Part shown: positions 1-12,005 of the stretch, one piece after another
How positions within the stretch are numbered: the first letter of the stretch is position 1
Layout of the letters: every line of letters begins with the position of its first letter
Notes under the pieces: generated by a model
Database searches by the model: none
Told to the model about the DNA's origin: nothing
Seen by the model: only the letters and a program-made list of their open reading frames with translations
Source: Amphiduros pacificus
Taxonomy: Eukaryota; Annelida; Polychaeta; Phyllodocida; Hesionidae
Length of the DNA: 64,000 nt
NCBI GenBank assembly: GCA_949316495.1
Contig: OX439002.1
Location: 53,657,531 to 53,721,530 of the forward strand
Direction: 5' to 3'
Made by a program: the position numbers and the translations under genes

Positions 1-660
1 CATACCACGCACCCTCCCTGTCATGGAAATCATTCTAATCCCTTTATAATCATCTTTTCATGATCCGACATTTGCCTGCTGTGCATCTCTAAGCTGTATT
101 CCAAACTCCTAAAAGATTAACCTATCCAAAAGTGATCGCTCATTTGTAATTTAATTCACTTGGGCATTTTTTCTTTATCCTATATCCTGAGAAAAGCTGG
201 CTTTTCCACTCCTTGAAATATCAAAGAGTAAATCAGGCGAAGGTTAGCAGAACAAGTTAATATGTAATCGTCTGTTATTTTTGCGATTGCCTTTCTTTTT
301 TTCTTTTTTGTCCTGTATAAATCTTGCGGTACAATAAAATTACGTGGGAATTTGGAATATCTCCAGAAATTTCTGACAAAGAAGTAGATATCTGTACTTA
401 GAATAAAGGATTCTATTTAAAGAATTTTTTCTTAAGAAGTGACGTTCTTAATCCTATAGGTTACACACACAGTGCAATTCTCCATTATTCAATTTGAATG
501 TATAAAAGCAGTGTGCCATTTTGTCTACTGCAGTTGATTCAATAAATTACTGAGTGGCAAACCATATATTCTGAAAGCTAGTTCTAAAGCTCTCAGATTT
601 GCAAAGTGTATCTACTTCTAGTGAATTCTATCCATTTTTTATTACACATTGAGATTGATG
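1..660. other. Gene-free AT-rich stretch
   Basis: No coding exon, RNA gene or repeat structure is visible here. It is either the far end of a PRKDC intron or 3' flank. I searched both strands for the missing PRKDC FATC exon (a W-x-x-W-type ending before a stop) and did not find it. Confidence 0.5.
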
Positions 661-2031
661 ATGATTTGAGCTTTGAGATCAGTCGGTGGCGAGTCACCTT
701 GAATTCAGCCGGTGGCGAGTCACCTTGAATTCAGCTGGTGGCGAGTCACCTTGAATTCAGCCGGTGGCGAGTTACCTTGAATTCAGCCGGTGGCGAGTCA
801 CCTTTGAGCTTTGAGATCAGCCTGTGGCGAGTCACCTTTGAGATCAGCCGGTGGTGAGTCACCTTTGAGATCAGCCGGTGGCGAGTCACCTTTGAGCTAT
901 GAGATCAGCCTGTGGCGAGTCACCTTTGAGATCAGCCGGTGGCGAGTCACCTTGGAGCTTTGAGATCAGCCGGTGGCGAGTCACATTTGAGCTTTGAGAT
1001 CAGCTGGTGGCGAGTCACCTTTGAGCTTTGAGATCAGCTGGTGGCGAGTCACCTTTGAGCTTTGAGATCAGCCGGTGGCGAGTCACCTTTGAGATCAGCC
1101 GGTGGCGAGTCACCTTGGAGCTTTGAGTCAACCGGTGGTGAGTCACCTTTGAGCTTTGTGATCAGCCAGTGGCAAGTCACCTTTGAGCTTTGAGATCAGC
1201 TGGTGGCAAGTCACCTTTGAGCTTCGTGATCAGCCAGTGGCGAGTCACCTTTGAGCTTTGAGATCAGCCGGTGGCGAGTCACCTTTGAGCTTCGTGATCA
1301 GCCGGTGGCGAGTCACCTTTGAGCTTCGTGATCAGCCGGTGGCGAGTCACCTTTGAGCTTTGAGATCAGCTGGTAGCGAGTCACTTTGAGCTTTGAGATC
1401 AGCCGGTGGCGAGTCACCTTTGAGATCAGCTGGTGGCGAGTCACCTTTGAGATCAGCTGGTGGCGAGTCACCTTTGAGCTTTGAGATCAGCTGGTGGCGA
1501 GTCACCTTGGAGCTTTGAGATCAGCTGGTGGCGAGTCACCTTTGAGCTATGAGATCAGCCGGTGGCGAGTCACCTTTGAGATCAGCCGGTGGCGAGTCAC
1601 CTTTGAGATCAGCTGGTGGCGAGTCACCTTTGAGCTATGAGATCAGCCGGTGGCGAGTCACCTTTGAGCTATGAGATCAGCCGGTGGCGAGTCACCTTTG
1701 AGATCAGCTGGTGGCGAGTCACCTTTGAGCTTTGAGATCAGCCGGTGGCGAGTCACCTTTGAGATCAGCCGGTGGCGAGTCACCTTTGAGATCAGCCGGT
1801 GGCGAGTCACCTTTGAGCTTTGTGATCAGCGTGTGGCGAGTCACCTTTGAGCTTTGAGATCAGCCGGTGGCGAGTCACCTTTGAGATCAGCCGGTGGTGA
1901 GTCACCTTTGAGATCAGCCGGTGGCGAGTCACCTTTGAGCTTTGAGATCAGCCTGTGGCGAGTCACCTTTGAGCTATGAGATCAGCCGGTGGCGAGTCAC
2001 CTTTGAGATCAGCCGGTGGCGAGTCACCTTT
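661..2031. repeat. 27/34-bp minisatellite array
   Basis: About 1.37 kb of tandem repeats. The core is 27 bp, ending in GGTGGCGAGTCACC, and many copies carry an extra 7 bp (TTTGAGC), giving a 34-bp form. There are roughly 43 copies. Some copies read GGTGGTGAGTCACC, which contains the AP-1-type heptamer TGAGTCA. Copies differ by single substitutions, mainly CCGG/CTGG/CCTG. No spacers are present, so it is not a CRISPR array. Confidence 0.97.
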
Positions 2032-2970
2032 TGTCCGGATGATGCTCCATCATAACTCGTGAGCACCCCAATCAGGTGCACATGTCCACGCCTGACAATG
2101 CCAATATCTCACACCACATTGCCCACGGCACTATTGCCCATTATCCTGCCTCCTAAAGCTCACATATATCTTGCATCAGGGCCCAACATGTTTGTGCACT
2201 AAAAGCTGCAACTTGATTCTCAGTCAAGCAGAGAAATAGTGTCCGAGGATGGAAATTTGTAAATTTATATTTTTTATAAACTGGAATAGAAACAGTTTGT
2301 AGTCGGAGAAAATTTGAAAATCAACTTAAATAACAACATATTGATACACTTATGAACAATTGCAGTAATATTGTTGAGAAAAAAAAAGAAAAAAAGAAGC
2401 TATATTCACAGGTCAAGAGGCACTAAAATATCAACAAGAGATAATGGTGCCTGTTGGATAGCAATGTCATGTCAAAGAATTGGAGATATAAATATTCCTG
2501 TGATACATTTTCTGTTATTTTCAAGCTTTACATTCACGCCAAGAAAAATTCAAAAGAAAATCATCGAATTGTAAAATATGTTGTTATCAAGTTAAAAATT
2601 AATGCAACTAGATACCAAGTTATAAAATCATAAAATATACTGTAATAATCTTTGATACCAACAGTAATAGTAGACATGGCTGCAGCCAGATTCCATAAAC
2701 TAGATACAATGCACTATAATCAATGGTTACATTAAAATATTGATAATGACCTTGCTTTGGTACTTGCACATTACAGAAGCTTATGTAATCAGCAACCAAG
2801 GATCAAAGGGTCAATCCCCCCAATGTCCCTGTTATTATGTAACCTTATATAATTTAAAAAAAATAGTTGGAAGGATCTGTCAATGGCTACAAATGTCAGA
2901 AACATTATTTTCTGGGACATTTTAAGATATGCAAGAGTGAAAATATACAGTATATATATAAACAAGTTTA
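2032..2970. other. Gene-free stretch with a dispersed-repeat fragment
   Basis: AT-rich non-coding DNA. About 75 bp near 2,640-2,710 resembles a segment at about 45,727-45,800 (shared 'actgtaataatct', 'aatagyagacatgg' and 'ccagatt'), so a dispersed repeat is present. The short open frames here have no recognisable product. Confidence 0.4.
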
Positions 2971-3357
2971 AGGCTGTGTTTCCATATGTGCAGTCCATAA
3001 TGCAGTGCGGAATGCAGTGTGTCATGCAGAGTGTCATGTGGTGTTCACATTTATGCATCAGTTTTTTTTATGTTTTCACAGTCAAACTCCCAATTTGACA
3101 CCAAAATTAGACTTGCAAACTCTGGGAAACCTGACATTAGTCTATGTGTCAGATTTTCATTCGCTAACCTGTGCGAAAGGGTATTCTAATCTTGTCAGTT
3201 TGCTACTGGACGTCATTACAGACAACAATACGCATACATGGAAACACCTGCAATGTTCAGAATGGTACACATGAAAAAAAATTACGTACTGCATGGCGCG
3301 CTGCATGATGCGCTGCATGACGCGCTGCATGACGCACTGCACATATGGAAACAGGAC
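2971..3357. mobile_element. Palindromic MITE, Harbinger-like
   Basis: About 390 bp. Its ends are inverted copies: GTGTTTCCATATGTGCAG on the left, and the complement of CTGCACATATGGAAACAG on the right. The inverted repeats run on for about 60 bp and contain internal sub-repeats of a TGCAG-YGYGTCA type. The flanking trinucleotide TTA on both sides is a likely target-site duplication, as expected for Harbinger-type elements. No transposase is encoded. The family assignment is tentative. Confidence 0.65.
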
Positions 3358-6300
3358 TTAAAACTGTAGTTCAGAATGTTCCAAAATATTGACTTCATGT
3401 CCACACATGATATCAATTCACCCCTGGTAGGAAATATTTTTCCATGTGGTGTTGCTCCAATCGGATATTTCCACCTGAGGGCAGCACTGCACCCCAAAAA
3501 ATTACTGCATGGGAAAAATTCACATCATGTCAATCTCACTTTATAATATTCTTATGTTTTTTCTCAAAATAAATCATTAAATAATTTAATTTGGTTACAA
3601 CTTGGTATTCCACAAAGTAAAAATGACTACATAGGACACTCGTCTGCTACCTGGCAGCTTCAAATATATCTATAATTAAAACAAAAGATATAGCAAAGGA
3701 TTTGGAGACATTTTTGTGACCTTTGAAACAAAGGTAAAGGTCATGTTTGCAATTATCAAATATTGGCCTTCATGAGGTCAATATGTAGTAGAAATCATGA
3801 GTCTGTAACTAAAATCAGTGATAACGTATAACATAATGTTAATGCTTTTGGTAACAATATGAAGCCCAGTGACCTTGAAGAATAAGAAAAGGTCATAATT
3901 TTATCTTATTTAGGCCTTCATGGGATGTACATGTGATTAAAATTTGAAGCCTGTATCTGAAATTGCTGAGGAGATATAGCGAGTTTTATTGAGAGATGCA
4001 TGCACACACACACACATGGACAGAGCCCATCACCATAGCTGCACCACACAATTGATGGGAGCTAAAAAGTAAATTCATCGTTATGTCTGGCATAGAATAT
4101 GAATGAAAATGGACAAGCACCTATAACCTAAGCTTTTTGCTCTACCACAGGTCCTCTATGTGCTGGCATGACAATTATAAGCCCTCTCATAAAGCACTCA
4201 ACCCGGTCAATCTATCTAAGTAGCTATATGTTACAGCCAGTGGAATGTAGCCTGTAAACTGTCACCAGCTGTAACCACTGATATTTCACCTGCTACCTCA
4301 AGCCACTGGCCATTTGCAGCTGTCCCTGTTCTACAAGGTGGCAAAACCATTTTACTCATTCATCTTTATGTTAGGTCCACTAAGGACAACCAATTTGTAA
4401 CCAGAAAAAAAGCTCTTCCTTACGACGTGACTCATTCTTTTTTTTATTTTTACAAGCACATTTCATCTCTGGGACCTGTCTCTTTACTATACTAGTTTGT
4501 ATAGATATATGAGCTCACGTAAGAAGCCAAACACCAGCTTGGCTAACCAGGCCCATTCTATAACTGAGTTGATACTCGATGATTTGAAAGTCTGACACGC
4601 TAAGGCCTCAGTAGAAGGTAAACTTCACTGACAAAGTTCATTCTACTATTGATCCGATTCTAGGTGATTTAATGGTCTGACAAGCCGATGTCTTAGTTCA
4701 AGATAAGCTTAATCAATGATGCTTACTCTTCGATTGATATGACACTGACTGAAGTAATGGTCTGCCAAACATAGACCTCAGTCAAACATCAGTTTTGCTG
4801 GCAAAGCCCATTCTACAATTGAGCCCTGGCAAACATAATTTTGACTCATCAGCGCCTGTTATTTGGCTCAAGTTTTTGCTAAATGAAATATAGCATGATC
4901 TGAAAGTTAACACAGACTCATTGGAGCACTATCTAAATGCTAAGCCTGAGAACACATTGGGCCAACATAAGCCTATTCTCAAGGTATTAGCAAGGTATTA
5001 ATCCTCTATTCCTTTCACTTCTCTCAGATATCATTTTTATCTTGCTGTTTCGTGCCATGGTTTCCCATTTAATTTATGTTTCTATGTCATTTTTTGGAGC
5101 GAAATAATCATTATTCTAACCAAATTTTCTTGCAGTTCACCTCACTGAGACGTTGACTACCTTACTCTGATCCACTTTGATTTCTGATCCACTTCGAGTG
5201 ATTACTTCAAGGTTTAACAGGGTTTATCATAAGTTCGATATCCTTAAGGATTTTGAAATATCTTGACAGGTCCCATGGGTTTTTTCCATATCTTCGGGCA
5301 CAAGTTTTCTTGAAATTGTTGTAAACACTATTTCGAACAATTCTGCTTCTAAGGTAACTTCCAAAACTTGCTAAAATTGAAGTTTGTGCAAATTGAATTA
5401 ACACAAGATCAGACTTAAGCTCTCCTAAATATCAGACATTTTAGCGTTTTCACTGCGCAACTTGTTCCAAATATCTGGCCCAGGGCCATCAGTCAATATG
5501 TTCTGGACTGGAATGGGGGCAGACCAAACCCTTCTGGCGATGAGTTTTACTTACCGAGTTTGCATACAGAGGTACTAGTGCCAAGCCACTGCTGGTCTAG
5601 AAAGATGTGAAAACTTAAAGCAACATCACCCACATTTAAGCTCTGTGAGTGTCATGCAAAGCTCCCATAAACAAATAGAAGTAATTTACTGATGTGTAAA
5701 TGCTATCACAAAGCATAAGATCTGCATGGACAATGGATTAACTGCTTCCAATCTGTCAATAATGATTGCAGCAAGTAGAGGCGCTCAGTTACAATGATAA
5801 ATGCCTGTCTCGCCACAAAGCTGACAGGAATCACACTTTGGCTATAGGGTATAAATGATGTTTACATTCATCTTATCCTTGATCAAACATCCCTTGTGTT
5901 ACCATTTCCATGTGATCGTACCAAGATCAAGAATGTGAGGAGCTCCCCACGGTGCCTGGCTGCCTATCTGTAGCATTTTATCAGATAATGACACATTAGC
6001 TTTCAATCTCCATACTTTGGATGCCATAAACACAATGAAATCATCCCTGATGGGTTCTTAACTGTGTAACTCCACACTTTCCACTGTTCACTTCTCTCGC
6101 CAAACCTTTCTGTCACCAGGGGGAGCAACATGCCATACAATCAATACTACATCAAAATTTTGTGTTTTTTGTTCTCTTTAAATTTTAAAACTAAATTAAT
6201 ATTTTAATGAATTCATCATCCATTTTTCCTCAACAAGAATAACAACAAAGATACTCACCAAAAAAGGAAACTACGAGTGAAAATGGTATTTCCTTCCCTG

Positions 6301-6633
6301 GAAATGGTAGGATCAAGTGAGTACTAATGGAATGGAGCTTCAAGACTCCATATTGGTGTCAAGAATTTAAGTGATGAATCCTTATGAAATCTGTCTTGCC
6401 TTGAAATGACAGTCTGGCTCATTCTGGCTATAGAATAATAATGCAAGGACACAGAGTGAATTAAATGCAAACCTCTATGCTCTGACATTATTCCCTTTCA
6501 TGCATTTGATTTAAATTTAACTGCTATGAATGTGATAAAACTGAAAGACTCATTTTTTACAGTTGCATTTACATGCAGTATAATAATTTCAATCCACATT
6601 CTTCACATTCCTACATTACACTGCATATAAAAG
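3358..6633. other. Gene-free stretch with a dispersed repeat
   Basis: Bases of about 3,640-4,060 match a dispersed repeat also seen at about 27,160-27,450 and 35,680-35,960. Shared words are 'ggcagctt', 'gatatagcaaa', 'gagtctgtaactaaaat' and 'ggccttcatg'. It carries repeated GGTCA half-sites and ends near an AC-rich tract and 'ccatagctgcacc'. The rest, including the open frames at 5,207-5,560, shows no recognisable gene. Confidence 0.45.
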
Positions 6634-6998
6634 GAACAAAGCTGTCAACAAGTCAGCTCCTACCCTACAGGTTGTATGCAAGTAACAAAGCCGTCAGCAA
6701 GTCAGCTCCTACCCTACAGGTCATATGCAAGTTACAAAGCCATCAGCAAGTCAGCTCTTGACCTACAGGTCATATACAAGTAACAAAGCCATCAGCAAGT
6801 CAGCTCCTGCCCTACAGGTCATATACACGTAACAAAGCCATCAGCAAGTCAGCTCCTACCCTGCAGGTCATATACAAGTAACAAAGCCAAAGCAAGTCAG
6901 CTCCTGCCCTACAGGTCATATACAAGTAACAAAGCTGTCAGCAAGTCAGCTCCTGTCCTACAGGTCACATACGAGTAACAAAGCCATCGGCAAGTCAG
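6634..6998. repeat. 49-bp tandem repeat, about 8 copies
   Basis: About 8 tandem copies of a 49-bp unit containing AAGTCAGCTCCTRCCCTACAG followed by GTCATATACAAGTAACAAAG. The copies differ by a few substitutions each. The unit has an acceptor-like CTACAG on the plus strand, but no adjacent exon was recognised. Confidence 0.93.
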
Positions 6999-7821
6999 TA
7001 AAGACCTGACACATAAAATAACTACATAAGATTGTAGATTTACCTTGTGAGGTTTCAACCTTGTTTGATCAACGTTACATGCAAAAGTTAAGATTCAAAC
7101 ATTTGCACCTGATAGAAGGCAAAATGTTAAAAACCCTAAACAAATGACATGATTCACACTACTATATAAGAGAAAATGTGCTGTGAAAAAACAAAACTTC
7201 AAGGTTTGTGATGATAAGTCAAACACCACACCTTCTGAAGTCGCATTAATGACATATGTGAGTGAGATATGACATAAATATAGTATGAAAGTCAAGACAG
7301 CCAGACAGCGGGATAGCAACTACGATAAAACAATGGATGTGAACTTGGTGGGAAGCCTGAATGTCGAGGTTTATAATATGTCAAATACCATTATGTCAAA
7401 TATTTTTATGAAAAAAAATATAAAATATAATGTTTGTCAAATCAAAGTTCACAAGGTTTTGATAAAAGATTCATATTGAACTAAGGAAGTCATGTCAATG
7501 TACTTTTTTTTCTTCTTCAGAGTGCAAAACCATGCAAATGTGCTACTTTTTTTCTTCTTTGAAGTGCAAAAACCTGTAGTATTTCAATCATTTTGAGACT
7601 TTTTGTAACCATGATATGCAGAATGAGAAGGCTGGATTCTGATTTGAAGAATGAGCCACAATTTCATTATGTGAGCAGAGATTTGTGGGGCAAACATTAA
7701 AAAATACAGGGGAAAGATACATAACTGCACGGGTAGGAAAGGACTATTACTGAGAAGGATCAAATGATACGAGTATGAAATTAGACTTTGGTCTTTCAAA
7801 GGCACTTGACAGCTTATGCAA
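6999..7821. other. Gene-free AT-rich stretch
   Basis: No gene, RNA or structured repeat is recognised here. Two short near-copies of a 'tactttttttctTCTTC...gtgcaaaa' segment occur around 7,500-7,575. Confidence 0.4.
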
Positions 7822-8148
7822 TGTAGCCTAAATTATTAAAAAAATATCAATTGAACATTTTCACTCACTCTGTGTGGGCTTAAAATTATTTAAAAAATAT
7901 CAATTGAACATTTTCACTCACTCTGTGTGGGCTTAAAATTATTAAAAAAATATCAATTGAACATTTTCACTCACTCTGTGTGGGCTTAAAATTATTTAAA
8001 AAATATCAATTGAACATTTTCACTCACTCAGTGTGGGCTTAAAATTATTTAAAAAATATCAATTGAACATTTTCACTCACTCAGTATGGGCTTAAAATTA
8101 TTAAAAAATATCAATTGAACATTTTCACTCACTCAGTGGGCTTAAGGT
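7822..8148. repeat. About 55-bp tandem repeat, 6 copies
   Basis: Six tandem copies of a unit containing AATATCAATTGAACATTTT, then CACTCACTCWGTGTGGGCTTA. The copies differ mainly in the length of an internal A-run and in a Tgtgt/Agtgt variant, which suggests recent expansion. Confidence 0.93.
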
Positions 8149-10228
8149 TAAAGGACTATCTCATTGATAACAAAATAACTTTCACTTCATTGGATTGTTT
8201 AAACAATCTAAGTTAGTCTCCAAAAAAAAAAGATAAAGGAGCTAGTCAGGCTGTTAAAAATATGATGCAAAATGAAACTAATATAATTTGACTGAGAACA
8301 ATCAGCATGTAAAAGCAGCCATGCTGAAACTGAACTTCACATTGAGTAATGCTTTGATGTGTAATTAGCATCGATTCTACATGCACTATTAATTTTGAAA
8401 AAAAAGACATTTTGCCCACGTAGCAATATTTCAGAGACAATGTTGATAATTGTAATGAGCTCACTGATTGCCATAAATTGACTCGGCAAGAGAGGAGGCT
8501 TTTAAAATATACTTTGATTGGTGTTCTATATAATTATACAAAAATATTGTTGCTGGTGCACGTCCTCAATTAACAAAGTAAGATTCTTAAGTTCTGCTTT
8601 CCTGATGAGTATTGTTAGGAATTAAACAAGCAGAAGTGAATCTAGGGTATTGTGGTTGAGATCATAAAGTATATTTTCCAGGCACCATTTCTAACTCTGC
8701 ATGAGATATTTTGCCTGCATCTCAGTCGGCTCAGGTAATATTTTACGGCTTGCCCCTTTGTAACTTTGTGGGTGTATTTTTTCAATGCCACAAAGAGGAT
8801 AAGGAGAAGTTATTTTCATAGTATTTCAATATATTCTACTGAAATATATGCCCTTGGCAGACTAAAATATGTTTTAAACATTTCTTTATCAAAACCAAAT
8901 AAGCTGTATTATGAAGAATACTATGATATACATTAAAATTAAGAAGAAAAAAGAATAAAATGTATTAACTCCTCAATCTGTGACCTTGGATAAATGCTAC
9001 TGTCCCAAATTTATGACTCAAGCCCCTGTGCCTCATGTTTAGACAAATACTAGAAAAAAGAGATAAATGATTCAATCCTCTTTGTTAATGTTTTATTCAT
9101 GGCAGCAAATATAATAAATTTTATTCACACAGGAAGCCAATTCGATAAGCATAAAAAATTGATATTACACATTTTCGACACATCTTGGAATCTTCTAATG
9201 TAGTGTTAAAACCAATAAAATTATGTAAATCTGAGGGGCATAAAAAGTACCACTGGAACTTCATTAAGATTTTGTTCTCATAATCATGATGGACTGCTGA
9301 TTTGGGCGGATAAAACAAGCATTAAAGTCATAAAATACCCACTTCTTTCCACAATAGTTTCTTAATAAAAGTGAATAAATAAATATATTTTGCTATCATC
9401 AAATTTAGGTTCCATTGGTTAACAAGATATGTGGTGTGGTCTTTTCCGTTCATTCCTCATATTCAACAGAATATTGATCAAAGTTCTGACAAGGGCAAAT
9501 GAAGCTGCAAGACGTACTGTACTTCCAACCTTGGAGGATAATATACCTTTTTTTCACTGGATAGCTTTATATTTTCTGTGACTTAGAAAATATGCTTTTA
9601 TCAGATTGGGTTTCCAACATATTCTAATCAACTCTGGAAGTTTACTTTATAAACTCTTTGTATTCAAGAGAATACTGTCATGGTTCTGAGAAGGGCAAAT
9701 GTGGCATCAATTTTTGTTATTAAACTGAAAAGAATTCTCCCTTTCAAACCCACTCTTTTCCATTGAACGTGTAACCATCAGTGGGAGAAAAATGAATATA
9801 TTACGATGGTATTAGTTATATATACAGTTTTCCCTCACAATCCACCACTTCAATAATCTCACATTTCAGACAGACCAATATTTTCTTTTACTTTATACTT
9901 TTCTTTCGAAATGTCAGATTACTTTTCACTAAAATTGTATTCAACAGACTAGCAAATTCGTATTCTGACACCGGCAGTCCTCAACCAAAACAAACTAGTT
10001 GATTTCAATTTAATTTGACTCCTTGGTCCAAAACATTTTCACACCTTCACGGCACAGTGACACATACTGGGCACTGCCATCAGATGGCACTGTGAACAAT
10101 ACAATGGCACTGTGAACAATACAATTTTGCCAGCTATTAAAACACAGGCTGGACACCCTTCCCGCATGCTCTTTGATGTACCAATTATTCCAAGGATGTC
10201 ATACTCACCCTCATTATATAGGGTGGGA
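8149..10228. other. Gene-free AT-rich stretch
   Basis: AT-rich non-coding sequence on both strands. The short open frames have no recognisable domains. A 23-bp direct duplication (GGCACTGTGAACAATACAAT) lies at about 10,086-10,127, beside the LINE fragment. Confidence 0.4.
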
Positions 10229-10690
10229 TTATCTACCTCCCGATTGTACGATTGTACACATAGCAATGAAAATAAAGTTCTTTTTCATTGAAATAATGCT
10301 TCTTACTTTAAGTGAATAATGTTTGTCACTGATACTCATGATATTCAATCCATTTACAGCCTTCCAGGTGGTTAGGAAGATTTTAAAATTGATTTTGGCA
10401 TAAACTGGACATAGACAATGCAATTCCATTAATTTTTCAGAGATGAGATCACATTTTCTCATCTTCTCCACAACATGTGCCGTAGAGTTCTGGAGGTACG
10501 TTTTGTAATGTCAGCTGCAAGAATGCCAGCAAGAAGGTTATTGCCATAAATTAGTGTAGATGTCACAAAGGCATGTGATAAGGTTTCAGCATGGAAATGG
10601 ATAATGTTCCAGTTACACCAGTCATTGTCCCAACACCAGATGGCACTGTGAACAATGCAATTCATTATCAGCACTCTGAGCAATGTAAAT
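10229..10690 (-). mobile_element. Broken LINE fragment, reverse-transcriptase C-terminal part
   Basis: Minus-strand translation reads AETLSHAFVTSTLIYGNNLL, which matches the 'AE.LVHAFV.SRLDYCNSLL' block after the RT domain of CR1/L2/jockey-like non-LTR retrotransposons. In another frame it then reads LISEKLMELHCLCP and INFKIFLTTWKAVNGLN, matching 'ITPVL..LHWLPV..RI.FKILL.T.KALNGL'. The expected order is kept, but the frame changes at about 10,490 and the Leu-Asp-Tyr-Cys block is eroded. It is an old, 5'-truncated, non-functional copy. The exact clade is unresolved. Confidence 0.78.
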
Positions 10691-11013
10691 TTCCCTGTCC
10701 ATTTGCAAGTTAAATTTAAGCCCTATCTATCTTTCCAGCACTCTCTCAAGGGACTTTTTTCTTTTATCTCATCAGTCATCCAGCCCTGGCTTCTTTAAGT
10801 GAGTCATATTTGTTAATTATGCTTACATTGAGTCATAATTAAAGTGGACAGGATACCACTGAATTTGATGACATCAGTCCTATTCAGAATACTGACATAA
10901 AAGGCCCAATCTCCCAGGAAAATTACTTAATGTGTTTAAGTGCAGTAATGCCAGTAAACTCTTCATAAAACTGTGCATAGGTGTATGTATATGTATATAT
11001 ATATATATATTAT
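10691..11013. other. Gene-free stretch ending in a TA tract
   Basis: Non-coding DNA that ends in a (TA)n tract at about 10,994-11,012, directly against the long inverted repeat that follows. Confidence 0.4.
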
Positions 11014-11156
11014 ACAAATATGGACCTGGGTGGAGTGCAATATGACTTTTTATGGACCTTCGGAAAGTTATATTGCACGAGGTGCAGCCGAGTGCAATAT
11101 AACTTTCCGAAGGTCCATAAAAAGTCATATTGCACGACACCCAGGTACATATTTGT
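11014..11156. repeat. Near-perfect long inverted repeat (hairpin)
   Basis: Two arms of about 65 bp (11,014-11,078 and 11,092-11,156) are reverse complements around a 13-bp centre. The inner 44 bp, beginning GTGCAATATGACTTTTTATG, is perfectly paired; only a few mismatches occur near the outer ends. It lies beside a TA tract and abuts a TIR-bounded segment on its right. Such snapback structures are typical of foldback or MITE-type DNA. No protein is implied, although short frames run across it. Confidence 0.92.
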
Positions 11157-11392
11157 TTTATTCTATGATCACTGTGTTAATTACTGCCATTGTTGGTTTA
11201 ATTATAAAAGTGAGAACTGAAAAGGACGAGTTTGTCTGTATGGTGACATCATGGAATTCCCCATCAGTGCAGTGGAAAGTATATTGACGTGCAATATAAT
11301 GCATCTGGTCAATACAACAATTTAGAGAAGCTCACGTGACCAGGAATTGACCAATCACAGCACAGAATACACAGTGATCATAGAATAAATAT
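11157..11392. mobile_element. Short TIR-bounded element (MITE-like)
   Basis: About 235 bp bounded by 21-bp inverted repeats: left TTTATTCTATGATCACTGTG and right its reverse complement (about 11,369-11,389). A (TA)n tract follows on the right. No coding capacity. It may form a composite with the neighbouring hairpin, since TA tracts flank the pair on both sides. Confidence 0.7.
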
Positions 11393-11598
11393 ATATATAT
11401 ATATATTTTAATATGGTTAGGTTCTACATATCATGATGAACGTTTTCTTGCAACCTTTACTATTCAAGGACACATCCATGAGTTCCATGGTAATGAGTTT
11501 TGGCTGGGTGACCTTGGTTATTTTAAAGACAGGGTCAAGGTCGTGTATAAAGGCAATCCCCCCTGACATGTTGTTCACACCTAGGAACTGAGATATTC

Positions 11599-12005
11599 AT
11601 TTGGGCATGACTACTCACTTGGGCATGACTACTCACTTGGGCATGACTACTCACTTGGGCATGACTACTCACTTGGGCATGACTACTCACTTGGGCATGA
11701 CTACTCACTTGGGCATGACTACTCACTTGTGCATGACTACTCACTTGAGCATGACTACTCACTTGGGCATGACTACTCACTTGGGCATGACTACTCACTT
11801 GGGCATGACTACTCACTTGGGCATGACTACTCACTTGGGCATGACTACTCACTTGAGCATGACTACTCACTTGGGCATGACTACTGACTTGGGCATGACT
11901 ACTGACTTGGGCATGACTACTGACTTGAGCATGACTATTCACTTGGGCATGACTATTCACTTGAGCATGACTACTCACTTTGGAATGACTACTCACTCGA
12001 GCATG
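11599..12005. repeat. 18-bp minisatellite, about 22 copies
   Basis: Tandem 18-bp units reading TTGGGCATGACTACTCAC, with single-base variants (GGGC/GAGC/TGTGC, CTCAC/CTGAC). Because 18 is a multiple of three, both strands show long periodic open frames (MTTHLG on plus, SSHAQV on minus) that are not genes. Read on the minus strand, each unit has a donor-like CAA|GTGAGT, but no adjoining exon was recognised. Confidence 0.97.

Noticed and set aside
661-2031. Possible CRISPR array (many direct repeats)
   Set aside because: Units are directly abutting with no unique spacers, and the DNA is clearly animal nuclear.
2031-2110. Possible PRKDC last-but-one exon ending at the 0.66-2.03 kb array (acceptor-like TTGTCAG, donor-like AAAAG|GTGACT, compatible phase)
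   Set aside because: The encoded residues (RGHVHLIGVLTSYDGASS) do not resemble the DNA-PKcs FATC region; splice-like motifs alone are not enough.
5207-5560. Minus-strand frames containing GPDIWNKLRSENAKMSD and a Lys/Arg-rich stretch
   Set aside because: Weakly reminiscent of the 'GP.lWN.LP' end of LINE proteins, but no second block in the right order supports it.
10973-11287. 104-codon frame with mirrored peptide blocks
   Set aside because: It reads across the long inverted repeat; the mirrored peptides come from the hairpin arms.
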